The notes under the pieces are model-generated. The model was not told where the DNA came from and did no database searches. It worked only from the letters and a program-made list of their open reading frames with translations. This document shows positions 52,841 to 61,613 of a stretch of 64,000 nucleotides of DNA, in pieces (the stretch's first letter is position 1; each line of letters begins with the position of its first letter). This DNA is from Mucilaginibacter arboris (lineage in GTDB: Bacteria > Bacteroidota > Bacteroidia > Sphingobacteriales > Sphingobacteriaceae), in assembly GCF_009754915.1 (NCBI RefSeq), contig NZ_WPIK01000007.1, forward strand, positions 1 to 64,000. Reading direction: 5' to 3'. Made by a program: the position numbers and the translations under genes.

Positions 52841-53778
52841 GTTGATGATTTATTGAAAGAAGATAAATCGCATTCTAAAGCTTCGCGGTCCCAGTTTCCG
52901 GTAATTGCTGCAGCTTCATAAGTAGTTTGTAAAAAGCGGAGTAACACACTTTCCGGGTCTGGCGCTGATCTTACAACTTCATAAGGCAAAAAGAATTCGC
53001 CCATTTCTTCACTATAAAAGGCTTCTGGCGGTCCTACTTTTTGTGTGCTAAAAGAAGCATTGGTTGGATAGCAATAAGCATAAAATACAGGTTGCGGAAA
53101 ACTTTCGTTTCCCGGCCAAAAACCGCAACTGCTTACTTCGTGCGAATAAGCTTCCTGCATTACTTTAAGCGGTATATTTGGCGATCCTCCTGGGTGCAGC
53201 GGCGCTTTTCTGCCTGAAAAACGGGTAACGGCCAGATCAAAAGCGCCCCAAAATAAATGAACAGGGCTGCATTTCCCCACAAACCCTGTCCTGAATCTGG
53301 TAAAAACGTTATAGGTTTTTATTAAAGCCTGCCATAATTTGTTCATCTGCTCTTTGTTGTAAGCATGATGTATTTCATCCTCCTGAAAAGGAATTGCAGG
53401 TTCTACTTCGTTTGGCACAGCATAAATATTGATATGGATGCCAATCAGCTCTAACTTCTCTAATAATTCCTGATAAAAGTTAGCAACCGATCTCGGCTTC
53501 AAATCAAAACTTACACTTTCATTCCAACTGGAATTGATGATGAGTTTATGGTAGATAAAATCAAAATCAATCTGAAAAATTCCGCCCTCGTAAGGGATGC
53601 TGCCTGTGGTCAAGCCTTTTGCAGATACATACAAAGTAACATGCCAGGAATGGTTTATCCACGGCGTTTTGCTTAATCGTATTTTACCCACAATTTGTGT
53701 CCAAAGTTGTACGGTGGCAACGGTTTCCTTTAGCTCCTCAAATTTTAATTCGGGCCAGATCTGCTGTTCTTTCTTCAT
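52837..53778 (-). CDS. DUF5996-family protein
   Basis: 313 residues. Starts WPELKFEELKETVATVQLWTQIVGKIRL, characteristic of DUF5996, then WINHSWHVTLYVSAKGLTTGSIP, SRFxGRxAPxHPGG-type segment (FSGRKAPLHPGG) and EAYSHEVSSCGFWPGN. Soluble, cytoplasmic, conserved but of unknown function. The His/Cys/Trp-rich conserved patches suggest a ligand or metal site. A repeat copy is translated within it (TNASFSTQ). Confidence 0.8.
   Translation of the reverse strand: MKKEQQIWPELKFEELKETVATVQLWTQIVGKIRLSKTPWINHSWHVTLYVSAKGLTTGSIPYEGGIFQIDFDFIYHKLIINSSWNESVSFDLKPRSVANFYQELLEKLELIGIHINIYAVPNEVEPAIPFQEDEIHHAYNKEQMNKLWQALIKTYNVFTRFRTGFVGKCSPVHLFWGAFDLAVTRFSGRKAPLHPGGSPNIPLKVMQEAYSHEVSSCGFWPGNESFPQPVFYAYCYPTNASFSTQKVGPPEAFYSEEMGEFFLPYEVVRSAPDPESVLLRFLQTTYEAAAITGNWDREALECDLSSFNKSST
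53038..53061 (+). repeat. TAAAAGAAGCAT-family repeat inside a gene
   Basis: TTTTT-GTGTGC-TAAAA-GAAGCATT, antisense to the gene, read as Asn-Ala-Ser-Phe-Ser-Thr. Confidence 0.8.
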
Positions 53779-53890
53779 TTTTTATGGCTTTAACTATTAG
53801 CATATAAAGTTTTTGCGCTATGAATAGGGAAAGTATAGGCTATTGTAAATGTATTAGAAACTATCCGGAAAAAAAATTTAGTTTTCGTCC

Positions 53891-54334
53891 TTAGAAAACA
53901 GCTTTATTGCTGATGTAAATATCTTTGTGCGTTAAACTGTCTGGCAAAACTTCAACCGGGTTAATGCTTCCTTTACCATTAAAATAATTGGCATACAGTC
54001 CTTCTTTTTCTATTATAAAAACACTGTACTGTCCTGCTGGCAAAGCTACTTCAAACCAGCCTTTTGCATTACTGGTTGTTTTAGCAACCCATGCTGTTTT
54101 TATGGCAGAAAAAATGCCATTGCTATTTTTTACTTCGCTGATATTGGTTAATTTATAAATAACGATTTCGCGTATAACAGGTTGTCCGTTTGCTATTGCA
54201 CGTCCTGGCCCGGGCATTTGGTTTCCCTGTTTCAGCAGTACGGTTCCGCAAATTCCCTGTTTTACTTTTTGGTTAGGTTTTAAGGTGAAGCAGGCCATCA
54301 GTAAAAATACAAATAGCGATAAAAGATTTCTCAT
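53891..54334 (-). CDS. Secreted carboxypeptidase-regulatory-like domain protein
   Basis: 147 residues. Signal sequence with MACF (possible lipobox Cys15), then one beta-sandwich domain: GICGTVLLKQGNQMPGPG..., TTSNAKGWFEVALPAGQYSVFIIEKEGLYAN, typical of CarboxypepD_reg-like modules that bind surfaces or sugars. No enzyme part. A TAAAAACAGCAT variant is read as AIKTAW (54090-54116). Confidence 0.7.
   Translation of the reverse strand: MRNLLSLFVFLLMACFTLKPNQKVKQGICGTVLLKQGNQMPGPGRAIANGQPVIREIVIYKLTNISEVKNSNGIFSAIKTAWVAKTTSNAKGWFEVALPAGQYSVFIIEKEGLYANYFNGKGSINPVEVLPDSLTHKDIYISNKAVF
54090..54116 (-). repeat. Variant repeat (TAAAAACAGCAT type) inside a gene
   Basis: Coding strand TTTTT-CTGCCA-TAAAAACAGCATGG, sense, translated FSAIKTAW. 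Confidence 0.45.
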
Positions 54335-54416
54335 AATATATAAGTAATGTCTGTATCTTAAACGCTTAAAGTTGGTATAAGTCTATTGGTTTATTGCTTT
54401 TATATTTTGTTTTGAT

Positions 54417-57400
54417 ATGATTAAAAATTCTACCCGAATATTACTGTTTTTTCTGTTGATGAAAGCAATTCCAGGCTTTAGTCAACTGGTTACAGAAGAT
54501 AAAAGGCGAGAACTGGTTAGCTTTTCATCCCGCTTAAAAACCGATTTTGAAACCAACCGGGACAAAGCTTTTGCCTTAGCCAAACAAAAAGGATGGCCGG
54601 TTTTTCGCCAGGAAAAAAACGGGAAAACAACATCTTTACAAGGAACGGATGTTTTGGGCTTTCCCATCTACCTGCAAACCAGTAATAATATTGTTGCAGC
54701 AGCAACTACGCAAACAACAGCGCTTTACAGTGGCGGTCCGCTTGGTTTAACGCTTTCCGGCTCGAGTGCAAACATGGCTGGTAAACTGGGTATTTGGGAC
54801 GGCGGAAAGATCTATCCCAATCACCAGGAATTTACAGGAAAAACAGTTACGATGCTGGATGGGTCGGCAACTATCAGCGACCATACCACTCATGTTGCCG
54901 GAACTTTAATAGCAAAAGGCGTTTATGCGCCTGCCCGAGGGATGGCATTTGGCGCAAGCGGACTAATTGCTTATGATTTTAACAATGATGCTTCCGAAAT
55001 GGCTTCCAATGCTGCTTCGCTGTTGGTTTCCAATCATTCTTATGGCATTGTTACCGGTTGGAGTTATAATACAACTGTAACCCCGAACCGTTGGGAATGG
55101 TACGGTTTGCCCGGCGATAACGAGGATTATAAATTTGGTTATTACAGTGCTTATGCACAAAGCTTTGATAAGATTGCGTACAATGCGCCTTATTACCTGA
55201 TTGCTGTTGCAGCAGGAAATAATCGTGGGGAAACCGGCCCTGCTGTTGGCGAAACGTATTATGGTTACCAAAGCCGTACCGATCAAACCATTGTAAACAA
55301 AGGTGCCAGGCCAGCCAACATCAGCAGTAATGATGGTTATGATATTATGCAGTCGCCGGCATTGGCAAAAAATGTACTGGCTGTTGGTGCCGTTAACCCG
55401 CTGCCTTATGGCCCAGCGGTTTCTTCGGATGTTGCTATTGCCAGTTTTAGCAGTTGGGGCCCAACGGATGACGGCCGCATTAAACCGGATATTTGTGGTG
55501 ATGGTGTTAATGTAATTTCTACCGGAATTGATGCCCCGGATGCTTATGTAGCCATGTCTGGTACCTCTATGGCTACGCCTAACGTTAGCGGATCTGTTTT
55601 TTTATTGCAGGAATATTATTCGCAAAAAAACAGTGGTAATTTTATGCGTGCCGCTACCTTAAAAGGCTTGGTTTGCCATACTGCTTTTGATGCTGGAAAT
55701 ATTGGCCCGGATTATATTTACGGCTGGGGCTTGCTAAATACAGCTAAGGCAGCACAGGCTATTACAGATAAAGGTGTAAAAAGCATGATCAACGAGAATA
55801 GCCTTTCACAAGGGCAAACTCAAACTTTTAACGTTGTTGCTTCTGGTAACGGGCCGCTTGTTGCTACTATTTCATGGACTGACCCGGCAGGAACACCAGG
55901 CCCTGTTGGCGTGGTGGACGATCCAACCATAAAACTGGTTAATGATCTGGATGTAAGGGTAACCCAGGGAACAACTGTTTTTAAACCCTGGATACTCGAT
56001 CCGGCAAATCCGGCAACTGCTGCCACCACCGGTGATAACATCCGCGATAATTTGGAGCAGGTTTATATTGCCAATGCCGTTCCCGGTAAAAGTTATACCA
56101 TTACGGTGGGCCATAAAGGTACATTAACTTCCGGGCCGCAAGCTTATTCGCTTATTGTAACCGGTATAGGTGGTACTGCTTATTGTGCTTCGGCAGCAAC
56201 TTCCACTGCCGATTCTAAAATTAACCAGGTTCAGTTATCAAATATTAATTATACGGCTGCTACAGGTTGTACCTCTTATACTGATAATACCAATTTAACC
56301 GCTACATTAGAGCAGGGCGCAACTTACCCGTTTTCGGTAAATTTAGGTACCTGTGGTGGAAATTTTAATAAGATTGCCAAAGTTTTTATTGACTGGAATG
56401 GCGATGGAGATTTTGATGATGCCGGAGAACTGGTAGCTACATCTCCCGTAATTAACGGTAATGCTTCTTTTACCGGTAATATTTTGGTGCCCTCAACTGT
56501 AACAACGGATACTTATAGTTTAATGCGGATTGTAGAAACTGAAACTACCGATCCTACTGCTGTAACTGCCTGCGGGATTTATGCCAAAGGCGAAACCCAG
56601 GATTACCGCGTTAACTTTGTTAAAAGCACTAAAGATGTGGGCGTGGCCAGTATTGTAAGCCCTGCTGCAACCGGTACTTGCAGTAGTTCGGCACAGCAAA
56701 TTACTATCAGGCTTCATAATTACGGCAGCGCTGCTATCAGTAATGTTCCGTTAACGGTAACTGTAACCAATGCGGCAGGCGCAGTTACAACCATTAACGA
56801 AACTTACGCAGGTACAATTACGCCCGGTCAGGAGCAGGATTATACTCTAAATACAACGTTTAATGCTGCGGCTGGCAGCGTTTATCAAATTGCAGCAACA
56901 ACCAATTTAACTGGCGATACCAAAAGCAGCAACAACCAATCAACCGGAACAATAACTATTAGCCCGGCACCAGTTCTAAGCAGCCTGCTGGCTATTAATT
57001 GTGCCAATACCAGTTCGTATTTGTTAAGTGGTGCTGGCGATGGCAATTTATTCTGGTATGTAAATGCAGCAGATGCGCTTCCTTTTGCCAGCGGCGCTTC
57101 CGTAAATACAACACAAGTACCGGTAAACAATACTTTTTATGCTGGTTTAAACGACCTGAATGCCAAAGTTGGCCCTGCAACCAAAAATGTATTTTCATCG
57201 GGGAGCTATAACCAGTTTGGTTCCGGAATGACCGTCAACACTACTATTCCGGTTATTTTGAAAAGTGCCCGCCTGTATATTGGTTATCCGGGAACAATTA
57301 CTTTTACGGCAACCACTTCTACCGGGCAAACGGTTTCCAGTGTTACTTTAAATGTTACCGCTACACGCAGCAAGCCGCAAACCGGTGCAGCAACAGATGA

Positions 57401-58148
57401 TGCATCGGATGTTGGACAGGTTTATCAGCTAAATTTACTGCTGCCTGCTGCCGGAACTTACCAGATCAACATTAGTTATGCAGATAATGCTACCATTTAT
57501 CGTAATAATGGCGGTGTAACGGGTTATCCGTTTACCATTGGTAGCTTTTTCTCTATCACGGGTACCAATGCTTCTGCCACACCGCTTGCCTACTATTATT
57601 ATTTTTACGATCTTACCGTTACCAGTGCAGGCTGTGCTTCTGCTGCACGCGTAGCTGTTCCGATTTCAAAACCTCTGATTACCCAAAACGGTGTTACTTT
57701 AAGTTCTAACTTTAGTAATGGCAACCAGTGGTATTTAAACAATGTGCTGATAGAAGGCGCAACCAGTCAAACCTATCAGCCTAAAGTTTCCGGCACTTAC
57801 AGGGTTGATGTAAGCACTTCGGCTGGTTGTATTTCGCCTTCGGCAGATCTTAATTTTACTTTGCCAGCTACTGAAAGTCCGTTGACGGATATTAACCTGA
57901 TTATTTATCCTGTTCCAACCAACGAAATATTGAATTTAAGCTTTGAGTTGTATGAAAAAGGCGATTTACAGGTTACAGTCTGGAATAGCATTGGGCAATT
58001 GATGTACCAGAAAACCAGTGCCATTACTGTTTTTGGCAAGTATAATTCTACCATCAATACCAGTAATATGGCCGATGGCAATTATATTTTGCAGATTAAA
58101 ACCGGATCGAAAAGTTATAGCAGGAAGTTTGTGATTAATAAAAGCTAA
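54417..58148 (+). CDS. Secreted subtilisin-family (S8) serine protease with T9SS sorting domain
   Basis: 1243 residues. Signal peptide MIKNSTRILLFFLLMKAIPGFS. Catalytic Asp128 (LGIWDGGK), His159 (DHTTHVAG) and Ser384 (SGTSMATPNVSG). A prepeptidase-like beta domain follows (~460-585), then a GEVED module (FIDWNGDGDFDDAGELV ... GETQDYRVNF, ~655-730), a CARDB-like repeat and further beta domains. The C-terminal ~80 residues (NLIIYPVPTNEIL ... SYSRKFVINKS) are a type A sorting signal for type IX secretion. Probably a cell-surface or exported protease. Single gene. Confidence 0.92.
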   Translation: MIKNSTRILLFFLLMKAIPGFSQLVTEDKRRELVSFSSRLKTDFETNRDKAFALAKQKGWPVFRQEKNGKTTSLQGTDVLGFPIYLQTSNNIVAAATTQTTALYSGGPLGLTLSGSSANMAGKLGIWDGGKIYPNHQEFTGKTVTMLDGSATISDHTTHVAGTLIAKGVYAPARGMAFGASGLIAYDFNNDASEMASNAASLLVSNHSYGIVTGWSYNTTVTPNRWEWYGLPGDNEDYKFGYYSAYAQSFDKIAYNAPYYLIAVAAGNNRGETGPAVGETYYGYQSRTDQTIVNKGARPANISSNDGYDIMQSPALAKNVLAVGAVNPLPYGPAVSSDVAIASFSSWGPTDDGRIKPDICGDGVNVISTGIDAPDAYVAMSGTSMATPNVSGSVFLLQEYYSQKNSGNFMRAATLKGLVCHTAFDAGNIGPDYIYGWGLLNTAKAAQAITDKGVKSMINENSLSQGQTQTFNVVASGNGPLVATISWTDPAGTPGPVGVVDDPTIKLVNDLDVRVTQGTTVFKPWILDPANPATAATTGDNIRDNLEQVYIANAVPGKSYTITVGHKGTLTSGPQAYSLIVTGIGGTAYCASAATSTADSKINQVQLSNINYTAATGCTSYTDNTNLTATLEQGATYPFSVNLGTCGGNFNKIAKVFIDWNGDGDFDDAGELVATSPVINGNASFTGNILVPSTVTTDTYSLMRIVETETTDPTAVTACGIYAKGETQDYRVNFVKSTKDVGVASIVSPAATGTCSSSAQQITIRLHNYGSAAISNVPLTVTVTNAAGAVTTINETYAGTITPGQEQDYTLNTTFNAAAGSVYQIAATTNLTGDTKSSNNQSTGTITISPAPVLSSLLAINCANTSSYLLSGAGDGNLFWYVNAADALPFASGASVNTTQVPVNNTFYAGLNDLNAKVGPATKNVFSSGSYNQFGSGMTVNTTIPVILKSARLYIGYPGTITFTATTSTGQTVSSVTLNVTATRSKPQTGAATDDASDVGQVYQLNLLLPAAGTYQINISYADNATIYRNNGGVTGYPFTIGSFFSITGTNASATPLAYYYYFYDLTVTSAGCASAARVAVPISKPLITQNGVTLSSNFSNGNQWYLNNVLIEGATSQTYQPKVSGTYRVDVSTSAGCISPSADLNFTLPATESPLTDINLIIYPVPTNEILNLSFELYEKGDLQVTVWNSIGQLMYQKTSAITVFGKYNSTINTSNMADGNYILQIKTGSKSYSRKFVINKS
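56460..56481 (-). repeat. TAAAAGAAGCAT-family repeat inside a gene
   Basis: Antisense copy ...TTA-CCGG-TAAAA-GAAGCATT, read on the coding strand as Asn-Ala-Ser-Phe-Thr-Gly-Asn in the GEVED domain. Confidence 0.8.
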
Positions 58149-58149
58149 T

Positions 58150-58206
58150 TTTTAGGTGATAAAAGAAGCATAACGATGTTTAATGTGCTTCTTTTATCAG
58201 GTAAAA
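58150..58206. repeat. Inverted pair of TAAAAGAAGCAT repeats
   Basis: Plus copy TTTTA-GGTGA-TAAAA-GAAGCATA begins two bases after the protease stop. Minus copy TTTTA-CCTGA-TAAAA-GAAGCACA is at 58184-58206. A ~15-bp stem with a loop of about 18 nt. Confidence 0.9.
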
Positions 58207-58244
58207 ATTTACAACCCAAACAAGCATAAAAGATACCTGAAAGC

Positions 58245-58778
58245 ATGAGCAAACAACTGGCTGCAACTATACCCGATGAAGTGGTGATGAGTAAGATCTA
58301 CATGATTAGGAAAGAGAAAGTAATGTTGGATGAAGATCTGGCAGCACTATACGGAGTAGAAACACGACGGTTAAATGAACAGGTAAAACGGAACATTGAT
58401 CGTTTTCCGGAAGATTTTATGTTTACGCTAACAGAGGAAGAGTTTGCAAATTTGAAGTCGCAAAATGCGACATCAAGTTGGGGCGGCCGAAGAAAGCTTC
58501 CTAATGCTTTTACCGCACATGGCGTACTTATGTTATCCAGCGTATTAAACAGTAAACAGGCCATCTAGGTTAACATTCAAATCATGCGGATTTATACTAA
58601 AATAAGAGAAATGTTAATTGCACATAAAGATGTATTTCTACGCGTTGAGCAGGTAGAAAAGCAACTGATGAAGCATGATGAAAAGATAGGACTACTCTTT
58701 ACCTATCTGCGTAAATTTATTGAAAAGGAAGAAACACCAAGAACACCAATTGGTTACAGGGCAAAAAAAGAAGTGTAG
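58245..58778 (+). pseudogene. ORF6N-domain DNA-binding protein interrupted by one TAG
   Basis: The frame reads an ORF6N domain (IYMIRKEKVMLDEDLAALYGVETRRLNEQVKRNIDRFPEDFMFTLTEEE...GVLMLSSVLNSKQAI). It stops at TAG 58566-58568 and continues in the same frame as VNIQIMRIYTKIREML...KHDEKIGLLFTYLRKFIE to 58778. The usual sequence at this point is AIQVNIQIMR, so a CAG Gln codon has become TAG by one change. Full length would be 177 residues. ORF6N proteins are phage- and plasmid-linked DNA-binding proteins. Either inactive or making a 107-residue fragment. Confidence 0.88.
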
Positions 58779-58785
58779 TGGGAGA

Positions 58786-58808
58786 ATGCTTCTTTTATCT
58801 GCTAAAAT
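58786..58808 (-). repeat. TAAAAGAAGCAT-family repeat
   Basis: Minus strand TTTTA-GCAGA-TAAAA-GAAGCATT, seven bases after the ORF6N stop but in antisense orientation. Confidence 0.9.
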
Positions 58809-58879
58809 TAATCAGGATTGAAAAATCCGTAGCTCAAAAGACCGTGATTGCAAATTAAGGCTTTATCCTTATTCTTAGG

Positions 58880-59003
58880 ATAGTGAAACTCATAAATGTG
58901 TTTTAATTAAGCAAGTAAGCCTCTTTTTATAGAGCAAAAGCAACCTCAATAGAACTTTTTATTTTTTGGGATAATAGGCAGGATGCAGTAAATTTATTTT
59001 TGT
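58880..59003 (+). pseudogene. Remnant of a ParE-type toxin gene
   Basis: The frame ending at 59003 (TAA) reads SFYRAKATSIELFIFWDNRQDAV..., the C-terminal strand pair of a ParE toxin with the FWDNRQ motif seen at 7061-7351. Upstream, stops at several points remove the N-terminus. No antitoxin was found. The rest of the 58809-59049 stretch holds nothing else I can identify. Confidence 0.6.
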
Positions 59004-59049
59004 AATCTCCGCCTGGATTTTAAGCAGATCGAAGGGGATAAAAAATAAT

Positions 59050-59107
59050 GTTTAGGTGATAAAAGAAGTACGTCCCTAAAAACGATGCTTCTTTTACCAC
59101 CCTAAAA
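59050..59107. repeat. Inverted pair of TAAAAGAAGCAT repeats
   Basis: Plus copy GTTTA-GGTGA-TAAAA-GAAGTACG (59050-59072) and minus copy TTTTA-GGGTGG-TAAAA-GAAGCATC (59084-59107). The latter begins two bases after the stop of the 59110 gene in sense orientation. Confidence 0.88.
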
Positions 59108-59109
59108 TC

Positions 59110-59604
59110 TTACTTAAAAGCATATTTAATACCCAAACTTGGTGCCAGGCTAAAAATCGGCCCTCTGAATATTTCTATTCTCGGGTCTAAATCCACACTT
59201 ACAGCTATAGGTGAACTTGGTATCAGATATTCTAAACCAATAACACCATCGGCACCCAATAAAGGAGAAGATGAATTGTAAACCCGCACATCACCATTAT
59301 AAACCCGGTAAGTGCCGCTGCCAACGCCGCCAATGTGTGCGCCGGCACCGTAATAAAATTTAAGTTCAGCCACATTAAAAGCTGCTTGGTGTATCTCAAA
59401 TAATCCCGTAACTACAGCGCCTTTTTCACGAAAGCCTAAAGTGCCTTCTAAAGCGATAGTCGGACTGGTAAAGTATTTAACGGAAACGCCACTTTCGTAG
59501 CTAAACCGAAGCCCGGCAGCAGTTTGGTAAGTTTGCGCATTTGCAGCTTTACCAAAGCAAATAATTGCGGATAAAAATAAAAGGTTAAAGAGTATTTTTT
59601 TCAT
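59110..59604 (-). CDS. Outer-membrane beta-barrel protein, uncharacterised
   Basis: 164 residues. Signal peptide MKKILFNLLFLSAIICFGKAANA, then alternating strands (AGLRFSYESGVSVKYF, ALEGTLGFRE, LKFYYGAGAHIGGVG, VIGLEYLI) ending in SLGIKYAFK with an aromatic C-terminus, typical of a small 8-strand barrel. Resembles short Bacteroidetes OMP-beta-barrel proteins. Function unknown. Confidence 0.72.
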   Translation of the reverse strand: MKKILFNLLFLSAIICFGKAANAQTYQTAAGLRFSYESGVSVKYFTSPTIALEGTLGFREKGAVVTGLFEIHQAAFNVAELKFYYGAGAHIGGVGSGTYRVYNGDVRVYNSSSPLLGADGVIGLEYLIPSSPIAVSVDLDPRIEIFRGPIFSLAPSLGIKYAFK

Positions 59605-59777
59605 GTAGAATAATTAATCGCGTTATGTCTTTAATAAGATGCAAAAATGAAAATTTTAATAACATCTATCAGCCCATCTGCCAAAATAATTAAAAGTTAA
59701 AAGCAGTATGACTAATTAAATTCTAAAGGTTATGCCGGAATTATAATATTTTAGCAAGGAATTAAGCAGCTATTACC

Positions 59778-61493
59778 ATGAATAAATTACCAGTTAAAAG
59801 AAGCATGAGGTTATTTCTCATTATCAGCGGCTTTGTTTTTTTATCGGCTGGATGCGTAAATGGGCAATTGGGTAAAAACAACGGGCAGGAATACCGTAAC
59901 GGCATGGTGGTTTGTGCTTATCCAGAAGCGGCCAAAGCAGGTTTAGAAATTTTAAAAAAAGGTGGAAACGCGGTTGATGCTGCCATAGCCGTACAATTTG
60001 CCCTTGCCGTAACGCATCCAACTGCTGGGAATATTGGCGGTGGTGGTTTTATGGTTTACCGTTCTGGAAAAGGGGAGGTTAATACTTTAGATTATCGCGA
60101 AAAAGCACCGGCAGCAGCAAGTGCTAATATGTACCAGGATTCGGCAGGGAATATTATCCCGGATAAAAGTTTGCATACGCATCAGGCTTCCGGCGTTCCC
60201 GGTTCTGTAGATGGTTTGGTAGAAGCACACCGAAAATACGGAAAATTAAAATGGGCCGACCTGGTTCAGCCAGCCATCAACCTTGCAAAAAGCGGCTTCC
60301 CAATTACCGAAAAATTAGCAGCAAACTTAAATTCCAATCAAACTACCTTCAAAAGGCTTAATCCGGGTAAAAATTATTATCAGAAAGAAGGCGGATGGAA
60401 AGCAGGAGATATAATGGTTCAGCAGGATTTGGCTGCTACTTTGGAACTGGTCCGGGATAAAGGCCGTGCCGGTTTTTACGAAGGAAAAGTTGCCGACGAA
60501 CTGGTAGCTGAAATGCAAAGAGGAAGCGGACTAATTACCAAAACCGACCTTAAAAACTACCATTCCGTTTGGCGCAAAGCTATTACAGGCAATTATAAAG
60601 GTTATAAAATTATCACGATGCCGCCGCCATCCAGCGGCGGAATTGCTTTACTGCAACTGCTGCGTTCAGTAGAACCTTTTCCGTTAAAGCGGTGGGGTTT
60701 TAACCAGGATTCTACGGTCCAGGTGATGGTAGAAGCAGAGCGCCGTGTTTATGCTGATCGTTCTAAATATCTGGGCGACCCGGATTTTTATAAAGTTCCT
60801 GCTGATAGTTTGCTTCAACCTAAATACACGGATTCAAGGATGAAAGATTTTAACTGGGCACAAGCTACGCCAAGCAGTTCTATTCAGCCTGGTTCTTTTG
60901 TTGGATACGAAAGCGACCAGACCACACATTTATCCATTGTAGATAAAGAGGGAAATGCGGTTTCCATCACCACTACTTTAAACGGTGCTTTCGGCTCTGG
61001 AATAGTAGTAAAAGGTGCTGGTTTTTTATTGAATAACGAAATGGACGATTTCAGTTCTAAACCTGGCGTACCAAATATGTTTGGTTTAGTAGGCGGGAAA
61101 GCCAATTCGATACAACCGGGTAAGCGCATGTTATCTTCCATGACACCGGCAATTTTAGAAAAAGACGGCAAACTGTTTATGGTAGTTGGCACACCGGGTG
61201 GTTCTACCATCATTACTTCTGTTTTTCAGACGATTTTGAATGTGGTCGAGTTTGATCAAAGTATGCAACAGGCAGTAACATCCAAACGTTTTCATCATCA
61301 ATGGATGCCGGATGATGTTGAAGTTGAGCAAGAAGCATTGGATAGGGCAACTACCCAAAAACTGGAGAAAAAAGGTTACAAAATTGTACCGCATGGCCCA
61401 ATTGGCCGGGTTGATGCAATCTTAAAAACAAAATGGGGTTATTATGAAGGAGGTGCCGATCCACGCGGGGACGATACCAAGCTGGGCTGGTAA
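59778..61493 (+). CDS. ggt: Gamma-glutamyltransferase
   Basis: 571 residues. Signal sequence with GCVNG (Cys33, possible lipoprotein). Large-subunit GGNAVDAAIAVQFALAVTHPTAGNIGGGGFMV (~60-92). Autocleavage and catalytic Thr382 in SDQTTHLSIVDKEGN; glycine-rich GTPGGSTI near residue 475. Periplasmic enzyme transferring or hydrolysing gamma-glutamyl groups from glutathione-like thiols. A repeat copy covers codons 3-10 (LPVKRSM), and an alternative start at 59805 would use its last bases as ATG. Confidence 0.94.
   Translation: MNKLPVKRSMRLFLIISGFVFLSAGCVNGQLGKNNGQEYRNGMVVCAYPEAAKAGLEILKKGGNAVDAAIAVQFALAVTHPTAGNIGGGGFMVYRSGKGEVNTLDYREKAPAAASANMYQDSAGNIIPDKSLHTHQASGVPGSVDGLVEAHRKYGKLKWADLVQPAINLAKSGFPITEKLAANLNSNQTTFKRLNPGKNYYQKEGGWKAGDIMVQQDLAATLELVRDKGRAGFYEGKVADELVAEMQRGSGLITKTDLKNYHSVWRKAITGNYKGYKIITMPPPSSGGIALLQLLRSVEPFPLKRWGFNQDSTVQVMVEAERRVYADRSKYLGDPDFYKVPADSLLQPKYTDSRMKDFNWAQATPSSSIQPGSFVGYESDQTTHLSIVDKEGNAVSITTTLNGAFGSGIVVKGAGFLLNNEMDDFSSKPGVPNMFGLVGGKANSIQPGKRMLSSMTPAILEKDGKLFMVVGTPGGSTIITSVFQTILNVVEFDQSMQQAVTSKRFHHQWMPDDVEVEQEALDRATTQKLEKKGYKIVPHGPIGRVDAILKTKWGYYEGGADPRGDDTKLGW
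59785..59807 (+). repeat. TAAAAGAAGCAT-family repeat at the ggt start
   Basis: AATTA-CCAGT-TAAAA-GAAGCATG. Sense, translated LPVKRSM; its terminal ATG is a possible ggt start codon. Confidence 0.78.
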
Positions 61494-61508
61494 ATTACGA
61501 TCGATGTT

Positions 61509-61531
61509 TTTTAGGTGCTAAAAGAAGCATT
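61509..61531 (+). repeat. TAAAAGAAGCAT-family repeat
   Basis: TTTTA-GGTGC-TAAAA-GAAGCATT with TTTTAG/CTAAAA arms, 15 bases after the ggt stop, sense. Confidence 0.92.
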
Positions 61532-61588
61532 CGACCAGCCTGATTTTGTTAAAATATGTTAAGGTGCTGATTTTGCAGATTAAAACAA

Positions 61589-61596
61589 TAAATTTG
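61589..61596 (+). promoter_or_regulatory. Possible promoter of the FKBP lipoprotein genes
   Basis: TAAATTTG matches TAnnTTTG; -33 would be CTG at 61567-61569 (19-base gap). The ATG follows 17 bases later, so the leader is very short. Confidence 0.45.
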
Positions 61597-61613
61597 CGTT
61601 TTATCAATTTAGC

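Noticed and set aside
54963-55286. Open frame opposite the subtilisin gene
   Set aside because: Shadow of the protease codons with no protein-like features.
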